From NCBI GenBank assembly GCA_002102555.1, contig MCFL01000021.1:248001-312000 (forward strand): DNA of 64,000 bases, written 5' to 3'. Below, in pieces: positions 44,697 through 55,411 of the stretch. The notes beneath the pieces were generated by a model, which did not search any database, had not been told where the DNA came from, and saw only the letters and a program-made list of their open reading frames with translations. Within the stretch, counting starts at the first letter, position 1. Each line of letters begins with the position of its first letter. This DNA is from Catenaria anguillulae PL171. Its lineage: Eukaryota > Blastocladiomycota > Blastocladiomycetes > Blastocladiales > Catenariaceae. The position numbers and the translations under genes were made by a program.

Positions 44697-45647
44697 TCAC
44701 ACAGGCTGGCGGCCAGCAGCCACCTGGACATTACTCGTCGCCACCTGCTGCATCTGTCCTGCGCCACTCGTCATCCCTTGGTCCTCGACCCTGCCCCTCA
44801 TCTCACCGGTCACCAACCCAGGCACCGCCGCCGCCAAGATGGCCATGACTCGTCCAAACCTGGCCGAAACCTGTGCCAACTGCTCTCTAGTCGAGCCCAA
44901 CTCGGCCTCCAAGCCGGCCACCTTGTCCCTGAGCGTCGTGATGGACTTGAATGCGCGCGATGCTACCTTGTCAAGCTGTGCCTTGTGCACTGCCTCGCTG
45001 GCGCGCGCCTGTTCAACGAGCATGCGCGAGGCAATTGCGTCGGCGTGCAATGACTGGACGAGCGATTCGAGGTCGTCGCGCGCGAGCGATGATAGTGACG
45101 CTGGGAGCATGGGGAGCGCGTCCATTGACGACGGGGCAGGATCTTTGGGTGGCGGCGGTAAGGCGGCCGCAACTGTGGACGAAGGCGATGGAGGTGGGCG
45201 GTGGATCGTGTTGAAGTCGTCGTTGAAAGTCACTGTCTTGCGCGTGAGCGACCCAGGCGGCGACGGCGTTGTTGAGGCTGCGGGATGGCCGGTGGGAATG
45301 GCCGGGGCAGATGGGATCGTGCCGGAGACGATGCGGTTGTAGTCGGGGGCAATGAATGGACTCACATGTGCGATGTCAGGCAAGAGCTGGTGGTGACTGG
45401 CAACGTCGGGGCCGTCGGGGCCGTCATGGAACGGAGAGTACGAGAGATTCGAGTCTGCGGGGGTGGGTGGGCGTTGTAGTGGTTGCGATGTACCAGAATT
45501 GGTTGGGTCGCTGCCACGGCGAACGGGCTGGGCGTCTTGGTTGACACCGTCGCCTGTGAGAGAGTGGGGAGAGGAGGTGGGAGAAGATGTTGAGTCGCCG
45601 GACCCGCCTGCGCGACTGAGTGACTTGGAGCGTTTGAATTTGAACAT
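44697..45647 (-). CDS. Shared-module coiled-coil protein 3
   Basis: The frame is open from 45779, but the upstream part starts with GTG; the first ATG (MFKFKRSKSLSRAG) at 45647 gives 316 aa. Long Ser/Pro-rich, probably disordered region with RKTVTFNDDFNTI. The module is at about 178-277: LPMLPASLSSLARDDLESLV, SLHADAIASR, VHKAQLDKVASRAFKSITT, a coiled coil ending LAQVSARFGRVMAILAAAVP, then a Gln/Ala/Val tail. Closest to proteins 2 and 4. The basic MFKFKRSKS start could touch membranes or nucleic acid; unproven. Confidence 0.65.
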   Translation of the reverse strand: MFKFKRSKSLSRAGGSGDSTSSPTSSPHSLTGDGVNQDAQPVRRGSDPTNSGTSQPLQRPPTPADSNLSYSPFHDGPDGPDVASHHQLLPDIAHVSPFIAPDYNRIVSGTIPSAPAIPTGHPAASTTPSPPGSLTRKTVTFNDDFNTIHRPPPSPSSTVAAALPPPPKDPAPSSMDALPMLPASLSSLARDDLESLVQSLHADAIASRMLVEQARASEAVHKAQLDKVASRAFKSITTLRDKVAGLEAELGSTREQLAQVSARFGRVMAILAAAVPGLVTGEMRGRVEDQGMTSGAGQMQQVATSNVQVAAGRQPV

Positions 45648-48005
45648 TGTGTGTGCTGGGTGTTTGATGGGATGGTGAGACACAGGCTCGGTAGCAGCAG
45701 CAACAAGCACTAGTAGCAACAGCACTACTGGGGGGCTGGATACATTAAGTACAGGTGCTGATTGTGTTGCAACGTTCACCGCGGTCTACCTCAACCTCAA
45801 CAGGCCAAGGCTAATTCTGCCTTCCGTACTGTGGGGGACCCGAGGGAATCCACATCGTTCCATTCATAGCTTCGGTGACGCATTAAGCGTCGACCGTCAT
45901 GTGTCCTATAACTGCAAGCACGGCTCCGGTTCGGCTCTCTCGCATACAAAACCAAGCCATGTCGCGGCCATGGATTCAACTAAGGATAGTGGGCGGGCAT
46001 CATGGGCGCGCGACTCATGAACCAGCGACAATGTGTGGAGATCTGTTTGCAACATCAAGCCATGAGCACGGACTAGGAACATTGACAGCCTTTCGACCTT
46101 TCAACAAAGTCAGTGCAGTCGAGGCGAGTACAGGCTTACCCAAAGTGGTGTCAAGGATCGACTTGGCTTGGTGTGCGCATTCAGTTCAAGTGATCACTGA
46201 GGCACCGTCTCGGTCCACCTGCAACCGATGTGAGACATGCACGAGCCGATTCGATTCAAGTTGCGTTGGTCATGTTTTTATCACGGTAGGTACCGTTGGG
46301 CTGAGCCTTACAGTCTGCCGACGAGAGAATAGCAATACAGTTCCCCGAAGTGGTTGTGTCGAATGGCAATATCTGTCGGCCCAAGTCAGATCTTCCCTCT
46401 CCTCAACTCAAAGTTCCTTGCATGCTCCATATGGGAAGGAATACTGTTGAGTCAGCTGTGTGCAGAACGTTGGGACAGGCGGTCCGAGTCGGTCATCAAT
46501 TCGAAGAAACACAAGGTTCGAGCATCGGAGGCAAGCATCGTGTTACATACACTCTTTCCACCATTGACCGGTCACGGAAGTGGAGATGTGGTCATGCCAT
46601 CCAGGGTCGTGAATCTGACCAAGGAAGCTTGACAGCCATTGAGCAAGCCACAGAACAATGCATCCACGCCCAAGCCCACTTTAAATTTTGGCAGCTCGTG
46701 TCCCCGTGATCTTCAAGGAACATATTGGGACTGGCTGGAATGGTCTGTGGCCAATTCAGGCTGAGCAACAGAGGCTTGTGGGTGGGATACTACGAGCGAT
46801 AGGTGAGACCATGGACAATGTTGGTGGCCCAGTCCATTCACCTGCCGCATTGTGTCGACCGCGCGGCCACACAGTCGAGTCAGGTAAATGGGTGGTCTGA
46901 GATGTACAAAGAGAGTGAGTTTGGCCCTTTGGTTTGCGGTGGTGTCCCGTAAAGGTGTGAAAGCAAGTCAAATTGAATCCAAGTGTGGGAATGGTCAAGA
47001 GCGTGCCAGAACCCACGTACATACGACTGGCGCGAGGCAAATCGCACTCAAAGCAAGCAATGCAAACTTGAAGTGAGTCCATGATTGACAGCGCTTTACG
47101 AAATAGCAGCACTATTTACATACCGACACCTGGACCTGCCTGGCTCGCATCCCTCCACACCCACGCACCATCCGCCATACGTCATCCGTGTAACGACAAG
47201 TACACAACCCGCCTGCCGGAGTATCTCTGCAGTCGCTCGCCCTTTTAAAATTGAGTTCGAGCAGCACACAGCCCGCTGTACTGTCATATCATTCCGTTTC
47301 TCGCCAGGCATAGGCAACAATCAGCGTACGTGCATCTAGTCCGCAATGACCAGCAAGTTGCCGCATAGAACATGTACCTTTCCCTCGATTGTTTCCTTTG
47401 GTGATTTCCCTTTCCACCTTTCCACTTTCCTGTTCTTTTCGTCTGCGTCTGCTGCTTGCAACACTGCCGCATGCAATGCAATGCAATCCCATTCTTTACT
47501 GCTCATTGCAATTGCTTGCGTGTGTGCGATCGATCGAATCATCATTCATGCTCATCCATCATCTTTATGCACACCCATGAATATGCGACAAATCATCCAT
47601 CACCAACTCATGGCCGTGTGACGCCCCCACACTTGTTCTCCCAATCCCAATTTGTACCCCCACATCCATACCACAGGATGCCGACTTGCCCACATTTTTC
47701 TCTTGCCCTTTTGCCTTGCCTTTGCCGTCGTCCCTAAGCTCGCTCGGACCTCTTTCCCGGCCGGTTTTCATCATTTCCGGGGCCGACGGACCAATCGCTT
47801 TGGACCGACCGCTCCATGGATGCACAGTACTGACGTGCTCGATAAATACGTCTTCCAGCCCAGGCCGTCCACCAGACTCTCCTCGCCCCTTGCTCTCGCC
47901 ATTCGATAGCCACCTCGAGTTGCAGTTCCGCGGCCTCAGGCACATCCGTTCCCACTCGCCCTCGATTTCTGACCCCGCTGGCCTGGCGACCGCCACCGCG
48001 CAACA
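45648..48005. other. Intergenic, 2.3 kb
   Basis: Largest gene-free stretch in this half. Frames up to 183 codons on the plus strand (45.9-46.4 kb) have no domain or splice logic. The minus-strand frame at 47.6-48.4 kb is an antisense shadow of protein 4. Divergent promoters of module genes 3 and 4 lie here. Confidence 0.45.
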
Positions 48006-50764
48006 ATGATGTCCCCTGTTTCCCCTTCTGCTGTCGCAACACAGCAGCAGCAGCAGCAGTTGCGAGTCTCGCCGCTCGCAGACATTGCCGCAGACCCCGC
48101 AACCTTTCTTGCTGCACGCACCGCTCGCGCCATGCTGGGGCGTGACGTTGCCCCGTGCGTTGTCCACGTTCTCAACGCTCTGCTCCACGCCGTCGTTCGC
48201 GCCGTTGTCTTGGCCGCAACACAGAGCACTGGTCCAACAGCACCCCTTGCCGAAAACCATGTCATTGAAGCACTCACTGCACTCGCTCCTATTGAGGCCG
48301 TTATTTCGGCCGCTGTCGCCGCCGCGTCTCCGACATCTTCGTCTGCCGCTCCGCTGCTGCCCGCGCAGGTCACGGGTAATGCCATTGCGGATCTCATTGT
48401 CGAACAAGCACAAGCGGCCGGGTGCTACGATCACCCATCGCCACCGGCCCCGCAGGCAGTCGTCGTGCTCAATGCTGCGCTCGACGTGGTTGCTGGGTTG
48501 CTCTTGGATTCACTCGCCGTCACGTTTGACGCTCCCAGGTCCAATCGAGTGTCGATCGAGTCGGTCATTCGAGCCATCAACTCTCACCCAGACTTGGCGC
48601 ACGTCGTTCGCAATGTGGGATGGTTAGAGGTGCTCGAGCTGCTGGCGGACGAGCACGACGATGACGACGATGTCGAAGCCGTTGCGCCGCAGTTCATGTT
48701 TCCAACGTTGCTCGCGGGCGCTGGCGGGTCTGGTGCCCCCGATTCCCCAATGTATCGGTCTGCTGCCGGTGGGCCGCCCGTCCCTGCGCCAATTGTTGTC
48801 GACCCTTCGGTTCCATCACCCGTCATTCGCTCACCAGGCATGTCGGCGCGCCACCCACCGCTGCCGAGCCCCGGTCCAACAGGGTCGGGTACGCTGGGTC
48901 GCCTGCCCAAGGGCGTGAAACCCGGTCCGCTCGACGATTTTGACGAGCTGCTCATCTCGAGCGAGACCAAAAAGATTACTCTTACGCCCAAGCGGCTGCG
49001 GGTTGTCGAGGCAGGCGGGAGCATGTCTGCGACTCGTGCTCCGCCCGCGGGCTTGTCCAACATTTCCACCACATCGTTGCCCACGGTTTCTTCCTCGTCG
49101 TCGTCGTCATCCAACATGGCGACAACACCCACACTTCCCTCGTCGGCAACGTTCACGTCGTTGCCTATGCCGCCGACACGCTCTCCGCCATTCTCACCGA
49201 GCACGTCGTCTCGACCAATCGTGTCGAACCCCTCGGCCACTTGGGAACTGGCCGAGTTTCTCAGTACAACCGAGCCGCCCACCGCACTTTCAGCAACGTC
49301 CCCCGCATCTGTGTCGAGCAAATCGTCCAAATCATCCCGCTCGTCAGGCTTTTTCGGCAAGAAGTTTGCGTCCAGCAAATCCCAGCCGACACTCTCTGCC
49401 TCGTCTCCATCCCCACCGCCACCCGTTCCCACGTCTGTTGTTCCCGAACGTCTCCCTCCCGGCCATCCAAAGTATGTCATGCTGCCTGGTGCAGATCAAG
49501 TCTTGCGTCAATTTGGCGGCGGGCAATCCGACACGCCCAGTGGGCCGACCACCCCCATTCCGCAAGCCCGGCGACGGTCGCAAGCCAAACCCTCGGAACC
49601 CGACCCAGCGTCATCCACCGTGTCGACATCCATGGCGGCCGCCATGCCACCCGTTCCCTCACCGCCGCCGCCTGCATCGTCCGCCTTTGTGCCAGCAATT
49701 CCCCACAACTCTCAACCAAATCCGCATCCTCATCGTCGGGCGCAAGCAAGCGCAGGTCGCACTCGCCCGGGCACATGTCGACCGTGTCTGCCACCTTGCC
49801 CGAGGGATCGTCGGTTGCGGCCAGGATGCGCGCAACCTTGGCGGCGGCCATGGCAGATGCGGATGCGGCAACAAATGCAAAGCTCCAAAGGGTGTGGCGC
49901 GGTCGTCGAGCTCAGCATCGGCCGCGCGCGCCAGCATGATGCGCGCGGTGTCGCCGTCTTCGGGCCGAAAGTATGCGAGTTTACCTCGGGTCGCGAGCGA
50001 ATGGCGATACGTCGGAGCGTGGGCGTGGAGCGTCGCCTGTGCCTGCGGGTGCCGTCGGTGAATCACTCGCCCAGAGTCAAAGTGGGGGTGAGGAAGCGCG
50101 CGGCAGGAACGTGGGAGGGGTGGGTGACGAGCAGCGTGCGCCGCGGCGGTCGTCCAGTGTGACAAGAGATCGGCCGGTAACGGTCCTCGGCCCGCGCGGC
50201 GTCTCACCCGTACGTGTGCCGGTGCAAAAAACTTCGAGGGGTGTGTCGCCTGTGCGTCAGCAAGTGGTTTCCGTGGACGAGCCGACATATTCCTCTGCAC
50301 CACCCGGCACGGCTGCCATGGTCGCGCCAGCCGCCGAGCCAACTCCAACTCCGACGCCAACTCTGACGACGAGCCGCACCGTGCCGCCGGCCCCTCCGTC
50401 GCCCTTGCCGACACTCCCGCCACTTCCAGACTCGCTCTCGGACCTTTCGCGTGCCGACCTCGAACGCCTGGTGCGTTTGTTGCACGCGGACGCGACTGCA
50501 GCCCGCCACGTTGCTGACGACGCGCGCGCGGCCGAGGCGGCACACAAGGCGCAGTTGGACAAGCTCGCGGTGCGTGCGTTCAAGACCATCACGGACTTGC
50601 GCAAGCGCGATGTGGAGCGGGATGCAGAGATGGAGGCGGTCAAAAGGGAAAGGGAGGAGGTAGGCACACGATTGGGCCAGGTGTTGGCCGTATTGGGCGG
50701 GGTTGTACCAGGGTTGGTGCCTGAGGAGGTTGCGGGTGAGGGGGTGGTGAGGAGTCAGAGTTAA
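48006..50764 (+). CDS. Shared-module protein 4: putative histone-fold N-terminus, long linker, C-terminal module
   Basis: Likely exons 48006-49688, 49751-49893, 49972-50764 (introns 62 and 78 nt); 872 aa. Exon boundaries in the Ser/Pro linker are uncertain. Residues about 25-215 look like two histone-fold-like repeats: VAPCVVHVLNALLHAVVRAV with ENHVIEALTAL, then VVVLNAALDVVAGLLLDSL with RVSIESVIRAINSHPDL, the latter patterned like the alpha2-alpha3 part of H2A. Next is an acidic patch, then about 500 residues of Ser/Pro-rich linker. Residues about 756-856 are the shared module: LPPLPDSLSDLSRADLERLV, LLHADATAAR, AHKAQLDKLAVRAFKTIT and VLAVLGGVVPGL. It is opposite in orientation to genes 1-3. 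A CAG run near the start encodes Gln6. Confidence 0.55.
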
Positions 50765-51325
50765 GAGTGACTTGGATACGATGGGATGACTGGAGATTGG
50801 TTCGTACACAGTAAATCACATACATGATCGATAAATCAGATTGGTTCATTTGCGCGGTTCCCACGTTCCCAGACTCGCTTGCCCATCGTGATTTGGAATA
50901 GTCTGCCCGGGTGGGTCTGCTGATCTCTCCTCGTTGGGTCGGGTGAGGTGAGAAGAGGTTGTATCACGTCATGAGAAAATCATGAGATGCCAACACTGCA
51001 ACGCGTGAGAACAGAGCAACAAATTCTTATTTATCGCGTGACCTTTGCTGCCTCACATGGATGATTCTCGAAACACTGTTTGCGGCAAAAATTGCAAAAG
51101 GGACGTTCATCTGTGAGTTCTTAGCTCCAATCAAATCAAATGATTTAAAAGGAGAAGAGAATCCCCCCGTATCCTTAGATCTACCATCACAAGCTCAAGT
51201 ATGCATGCACACACACAACCATGTACCTACACATGAAATAGATCCGCTTGCACCGGCTCCTCCTCAAGAATCCTCAATCCCAGACTAGACTAGACTGTAA
51301 CACCACCAATCCCAACCCATTCGCC
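50765..51325. other. Intergenic
   Basis: Nothing supportable. Promoter side of the large subtilase. Confidence 0.5.
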
Positions 51326-54300
51326 ATGCGCATGTCTCGCAGCTTGACCCTGCTGCCGGCCCTGGCGGCCCTCTCGCTCCTCCTCACCCTTCCCCTCTCC
51401 ATCGACTCTGCTCTGGCCCAGTCTTCACCATCCCCGCCCGCGCAGCTGCCCACCGTCCCGCTCCCTGGCTCGTCCCTCCCCATCTCGCCCGCACCCGCCC
51501 GCTCCCCGGACCACGTCCTCGTCAATGTCCTACTCACTACCAAGGGCACCTCGTACGGCACCCCGGCAGATACCGTCTCGCAATCGCAGGCGGCCTTCTA
51601 CGCAGCGCTCGCCGCAGCCAACATTCCCTTTGATCGCAACGGCGCGCCCATCTCGGGCCTCGTCAACTCGGTGCCCATTGTTCTCAAGGATCGCAAGCTT
51701 GTCGGCAAGTTGAGGCGGGTGCCTGGAGTTGCCGAGGTTGTGCCGGTGGTCCAAGTCAAGTTGGAAAAGGCCAAGACTCGCATGCCCAAGGTAGATGAGG
51801 GTGCACCCGTTGCACCCGAGGCACTGGGCAAGCGCAACATTGACCCCAGGGCGTTTGCGCTGTTGCAGCCGCATGCCTTGACAGGCGTTCGGGCAACACA
51901 TGCGCGCGGAATTACGGGGCAGACCGCCAAGATTGGTATGATTGATACGGGGATCACGGCCGACCATGTATGTCGACAGTTGACATTGTTTGATTCATTG
52001 GACGTGGCCCAGTTATTCTGTTCTGACACTGCCATGTTTTCCTGACAGCCCGCATTCGGCAACTGCTTTGGTCAACCCACCTGCGTCCTGCAATCCTTCA
52101 CCGACTACGCCGACCCGACCAACACGACCCCCATCGACTGCTCGCTCGAGGGCCACGGCACACGCGTTGCCGGTATCATGGTTGGCCGTGCCCAGCTCGC
52201 CTCGTCGCCGCCACCTCCGCCGTCATCTTCGCCCGCTCGGCCCACGTCGCCGCCGCTCACTTTCACGGGTGTGGCGCCGGACGCTCAGCTGCACGTGTAC
52301 CGGACATATGTCTGCGGCCAGTCGCCGTACGGCGAATCCACGTGGTTTGTGCGTGCTCTCGAAAAGGCCGTCATGCAAGACAAGGTCGATGTCATCAACA
52401 TTTCGCTTGGCGAAGTGAACCCGTGGGCCGTCGGCACGCTCGGCAAAGCCATTGAGGCAGTGCTCGAGACACGGCCAAATGTGGTGATTGTTGGCACGGC
52501 GGGCAATGGCGGAAATTCGCCGTATCAACTGTTTGGGCCCGGATCCACCACACCCGTCTTGTCTGTTGGATCCATTGATAATCGGTTTGTGCTTGCACGG
52601 ACCATGGAAATTGTCCGGCAACAGGGCGGCGCGAGCGTCGATGTGGATTACTTGTACTCGATCTCAGACCCGATTGTGCCCGGTGACATTTCTGACGAAA
52701 TTGTCGTGTTGCGCGGTGGTCTTGACAAGGCAACGCAGCAGCAGTGCGACGACAACGAGTACGTGACCAAGATGGTGGGCGACAATGCCGTCGTAGCGAA
52801 CAAGACGGTTGTGCTGTACACGGGCGCGTGCAACATTGTCCGGTCGGCGGGCGTGCTGGCCGACTCGGCCGTCAATGCCGGTGCCCGCAGTGTGCTGCTT
52901 GCCCTTGCCAACAACGATCTCAGCAGTCCGGCGTCCAGGTCCATCACGGGATCCACGGCAAAGTGGGCAAAGATTACGGCCGCGGCCGCAGACCGTGCGT
53001 TTGGCCCATTCAGCAGGCCGCCCACTGGCGCCCGGGCGGCGGCGCCACCAAAGTTTGTTGTCGTCAAGGACCGCAAGGTCACGCTGTCGACCGAGGATCA
53101 CATTGTGCACAACACAAACTCTGGCCAGCTCTCAGCATTCACGTCATTTGGGCCTACTGCAACGTTTGACCTCAAGCCGGAAATTGTTGCGTATGGCGGT
53201 TCGGTACTGTCTGCCCAGCCCGCAGAGTATGGCGGCCTGTGGGGTCTCAACGACGGGACATCCTTCTCTGCTCCTTATGTGTCCGGATGCATTGCCCTTC
53301 TGCGTCAAGCGCTTGGCCCGAATCCTTCAGCACAAGACCTGCGCGCCATCCTCATGCAATCTGCCGTGCCCGCGTACGAGCGCGACCCAGACATCCCGGG
53401 CCTGCAAGCGCTGCCCGTGCAAGGACAAGGTGCGGGCGTCGTCAACATGTTGCGTGCGCTCGAGCTCGGCGCACGCGTGGGTCCCTTGTCGTCCTTGTCG
53501 CTCAAGCCGCCAGGCGCCACGGGCAACGGCACAGTCGTGAGCAAGCTGCCCGTGACGATTCAGCAGGGCAAGGATGGTCGGTTGGATGTGGATGCGCGGG
53601 GAAGGCAAACGTACACGCGCAAAATCACAGTCACAAACAACTTGTCGACGCCCGCCAGGTTGCGCTTGCAACACATTGCGGCACTGTCGCTGGTGGCCGA
53701 TCCCAAGACCAATGTCATTTCGGACACCATGGCCATTGCTCCTTCGACCGTCTCGTTCCGTGCACTCACGCCTGGCACGTCCCACAGCACCACGGCCGGG
53801 TCGACAGCCGTCCTGACGCTTCGCGCGCGCGCCACGGCCGAGGTCGAAGTGCAAGTGACGCCCGACAATGGCCGCACGCGCAACTCTGGCGCGCTCTTTT
53901 CTGGCTACCTGCGCGTGACGTCCACGACCAATGGGTCTGCACGCATTCGGACCTTGCACGTGCCATACGCTGGGTACAATGGCGACTTGTCGCTGACGCC
54001 CATGTATCCACGCGACAAGTCGCGTGCACTTGCGCTTGCGTTTGCTGACACGTCCACGACTCCAGAGACGGTGCGGCCGCTCACGGGATGGACCAAGGAC
54101 ACGGTGATTCCATGGACCCAGTATGATAATCCAAGCGTATACTTGAGTGTCGCGTTTCAGACAACCCGGCCAAGTCGCCAATTGATTGTTGGTGTGTTCG
54201 ATGGCGACAAGTATGTGGGCAACTTGTTGTCGAGCGAGTTGAATGGCCCACTCAAGTCGGACAAGCCCTGGAACAAGGATTTGTATCAGCCCGTCAAGTA

Positions 54301-54475
54301 TTCCGAGGAAGATGGTTATGAGGTGCCGGTTGTGCTCGAGTATGGCAAACAGTACAAGGTGCGCGTCGGCGCTTGGTGGGGTGAGCAAGTGCTGAGTGTC
54401 GAGGATGTGTTCAAGAGAGGCCAGGTCTTGGAGGGACCGAGTTTCCAATTGCCGCCTGCGCCGCCAAGTGCTTGA
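51326..54475 (+). CDS. Large secreted subtilase with PA-type insert (Vpr-like)
   Basis: Exons 51326-51967 and 52049-54475, one 81-nt intron (GTATGT...CTGACAG); 1022 aa. The signal peptide starts MRMSRSLTLLPALAALSLLL and ends near SALAQ. An I9-like prodomain (DHVLVNVLL...LRRVPGVAEVVPV) is followed by the catalytic domain: Asp in KIGMIDTGITADH, His in EGHGTRVAGIMVG, oxyanion Asn in VGTAGNGG and Ser in NDGTSFSAPYVSG. Between Asn and Ser lies a PA-domain-like insert (TKMVGDNAVVANKTVVLYTG). About 350 C-terminal residues are beta-rich (TRKITVTNNLSTPARLRL, PLTGWTKDTVIPW), as in Fn3-like ends of Vpr or C5a-peptidase types. Secreted or surface protease. Unrelated in detail to the subtilase at 26.3 kb. 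Confidence 0.85.
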
Positions 54476-54825
54476 CACCCGAGGAGAAATGTTTTCTTGC
54501 TTCATTGATTGCAATTTGTATCATCTGTATACATGTATCACTTTCTTTCACAGTTCTTGTTATTCTTTCACGCGTTGCGGCGGCGCTGGAGCCTTTTCCT
54601 TGCCCTGTGAACTGACTTGAATAGATGTGCCGGGCCCTGTGTGATTGCCGCAGAGCTTCCCGGCTGACTGCTGCTTTGAATTGCTGTGGATCCAAGTCAA
54701 CCCATCACGGGGTCCTTGTGCAGATAGCTCCATCCACCACGTCTGTTTTCGCGGGGACGAGCTGCTCTCCTCCACAAGCCGGATTGATCTTGGGGCCAAA
54801 TACGTTGCCGTTACCACCCGGCTAA
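54476..54825. other. Intergenic
   Basis: 3' flank of the subtilase up to tRNA-Lys. No gene seen. Confidence 0.5.
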
Positions 54826-54898
54826 GCCCCCCTAGCTCAGTCGGTAGAGCGCGTGACTTTTAATCATGAGGCCACGGGTTCGAGCCCCGTGGGGGGTA
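54826..54898 (+). tRNA. tRNA-Lys(TTT)
   Basis: Cloverleaf complete: acceptor GCCCCCC with GGGGGGT, TAGCTCAGTCGGTAGAGC D arm, anticodon loop CTTTTAA (anticodon TTT), T arm ACGGG TTCGAGC CCCGT, discriminator A. TTTT follows at about 54910. No intron. Confidence 0.9.
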
Positions 54899-55194
54899 TT
54901 TGTGGTCGTTTTGAAATGTTTTTGGTGGATAGGGAGGATGGCATCTTTCATACGACGATGTGGTGTGGATTTGGGGGAATTTTTCGTTTTGCGATCTTGT
55001 GGCATTTTGAACAGAGCCGCGTCTCGGTCAAGTCAACTCGTTTGTTGGCGATCCCTGATCGACGCGGCAGAATCTCAACCGATCAAGTCAACCAAATTTG
55101 CACTATGATCTCACGTTGGCGGCTTGAACGGATCAATTCTGATTCTAGCGTCTGATATATATATCGGCTGTATTTCGAAGCCCTTACTCAACAA

Positions 55195-55276
55195 GACAGC
55201 GTGCCCGAGCGGTTAAGGGGATTGACTCGAAATCAATTAGGCTCTGCCTGCACAGGTTCGAATCCTGTCGCTGTCG
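55195..55276 (+). tRNA. tRNA-Ser(CGA)
   Basis: Type II tRNA of 82 nt: acceptor GACAGCG/CGCTGTC fully paired, anticodon stem ATTGA/TCAAT, loop CTCGAAA (anticodon CGA), long variable arm, T arm ACAGG TTCGAAT CCTGT, discriminator G. TTTT lies a few bases downstream. A TATATATAT stretch occurs about 35 nt upstream. The decayed relative is at 19239-19318. Confidence 0.9.
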
Positions 55277-55411
55277 ATTGCTTTTGCTTGTTCTGTTTTG
55301 GTTTTTGCGAAGCCTGGCCCACGGCGGCACAGCCTCCCATTCTCCCTCTGTGTCAAGGATAAATGTTCGAAATGGTGTGTTCACATGACCGGCCATGGCT
55401 GGCGACACTTG

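Noticed and set aside
47565-48434. 289-codon minus-strand frame
   Set aside because: Antisense to the start of protein 4, whose plus-strand reading has repeated helical structure and better composition.
53327-54514. 395-codon minus-strand frame
   Set aside because: Antisense shadow of the subtilase C-terminal domain.
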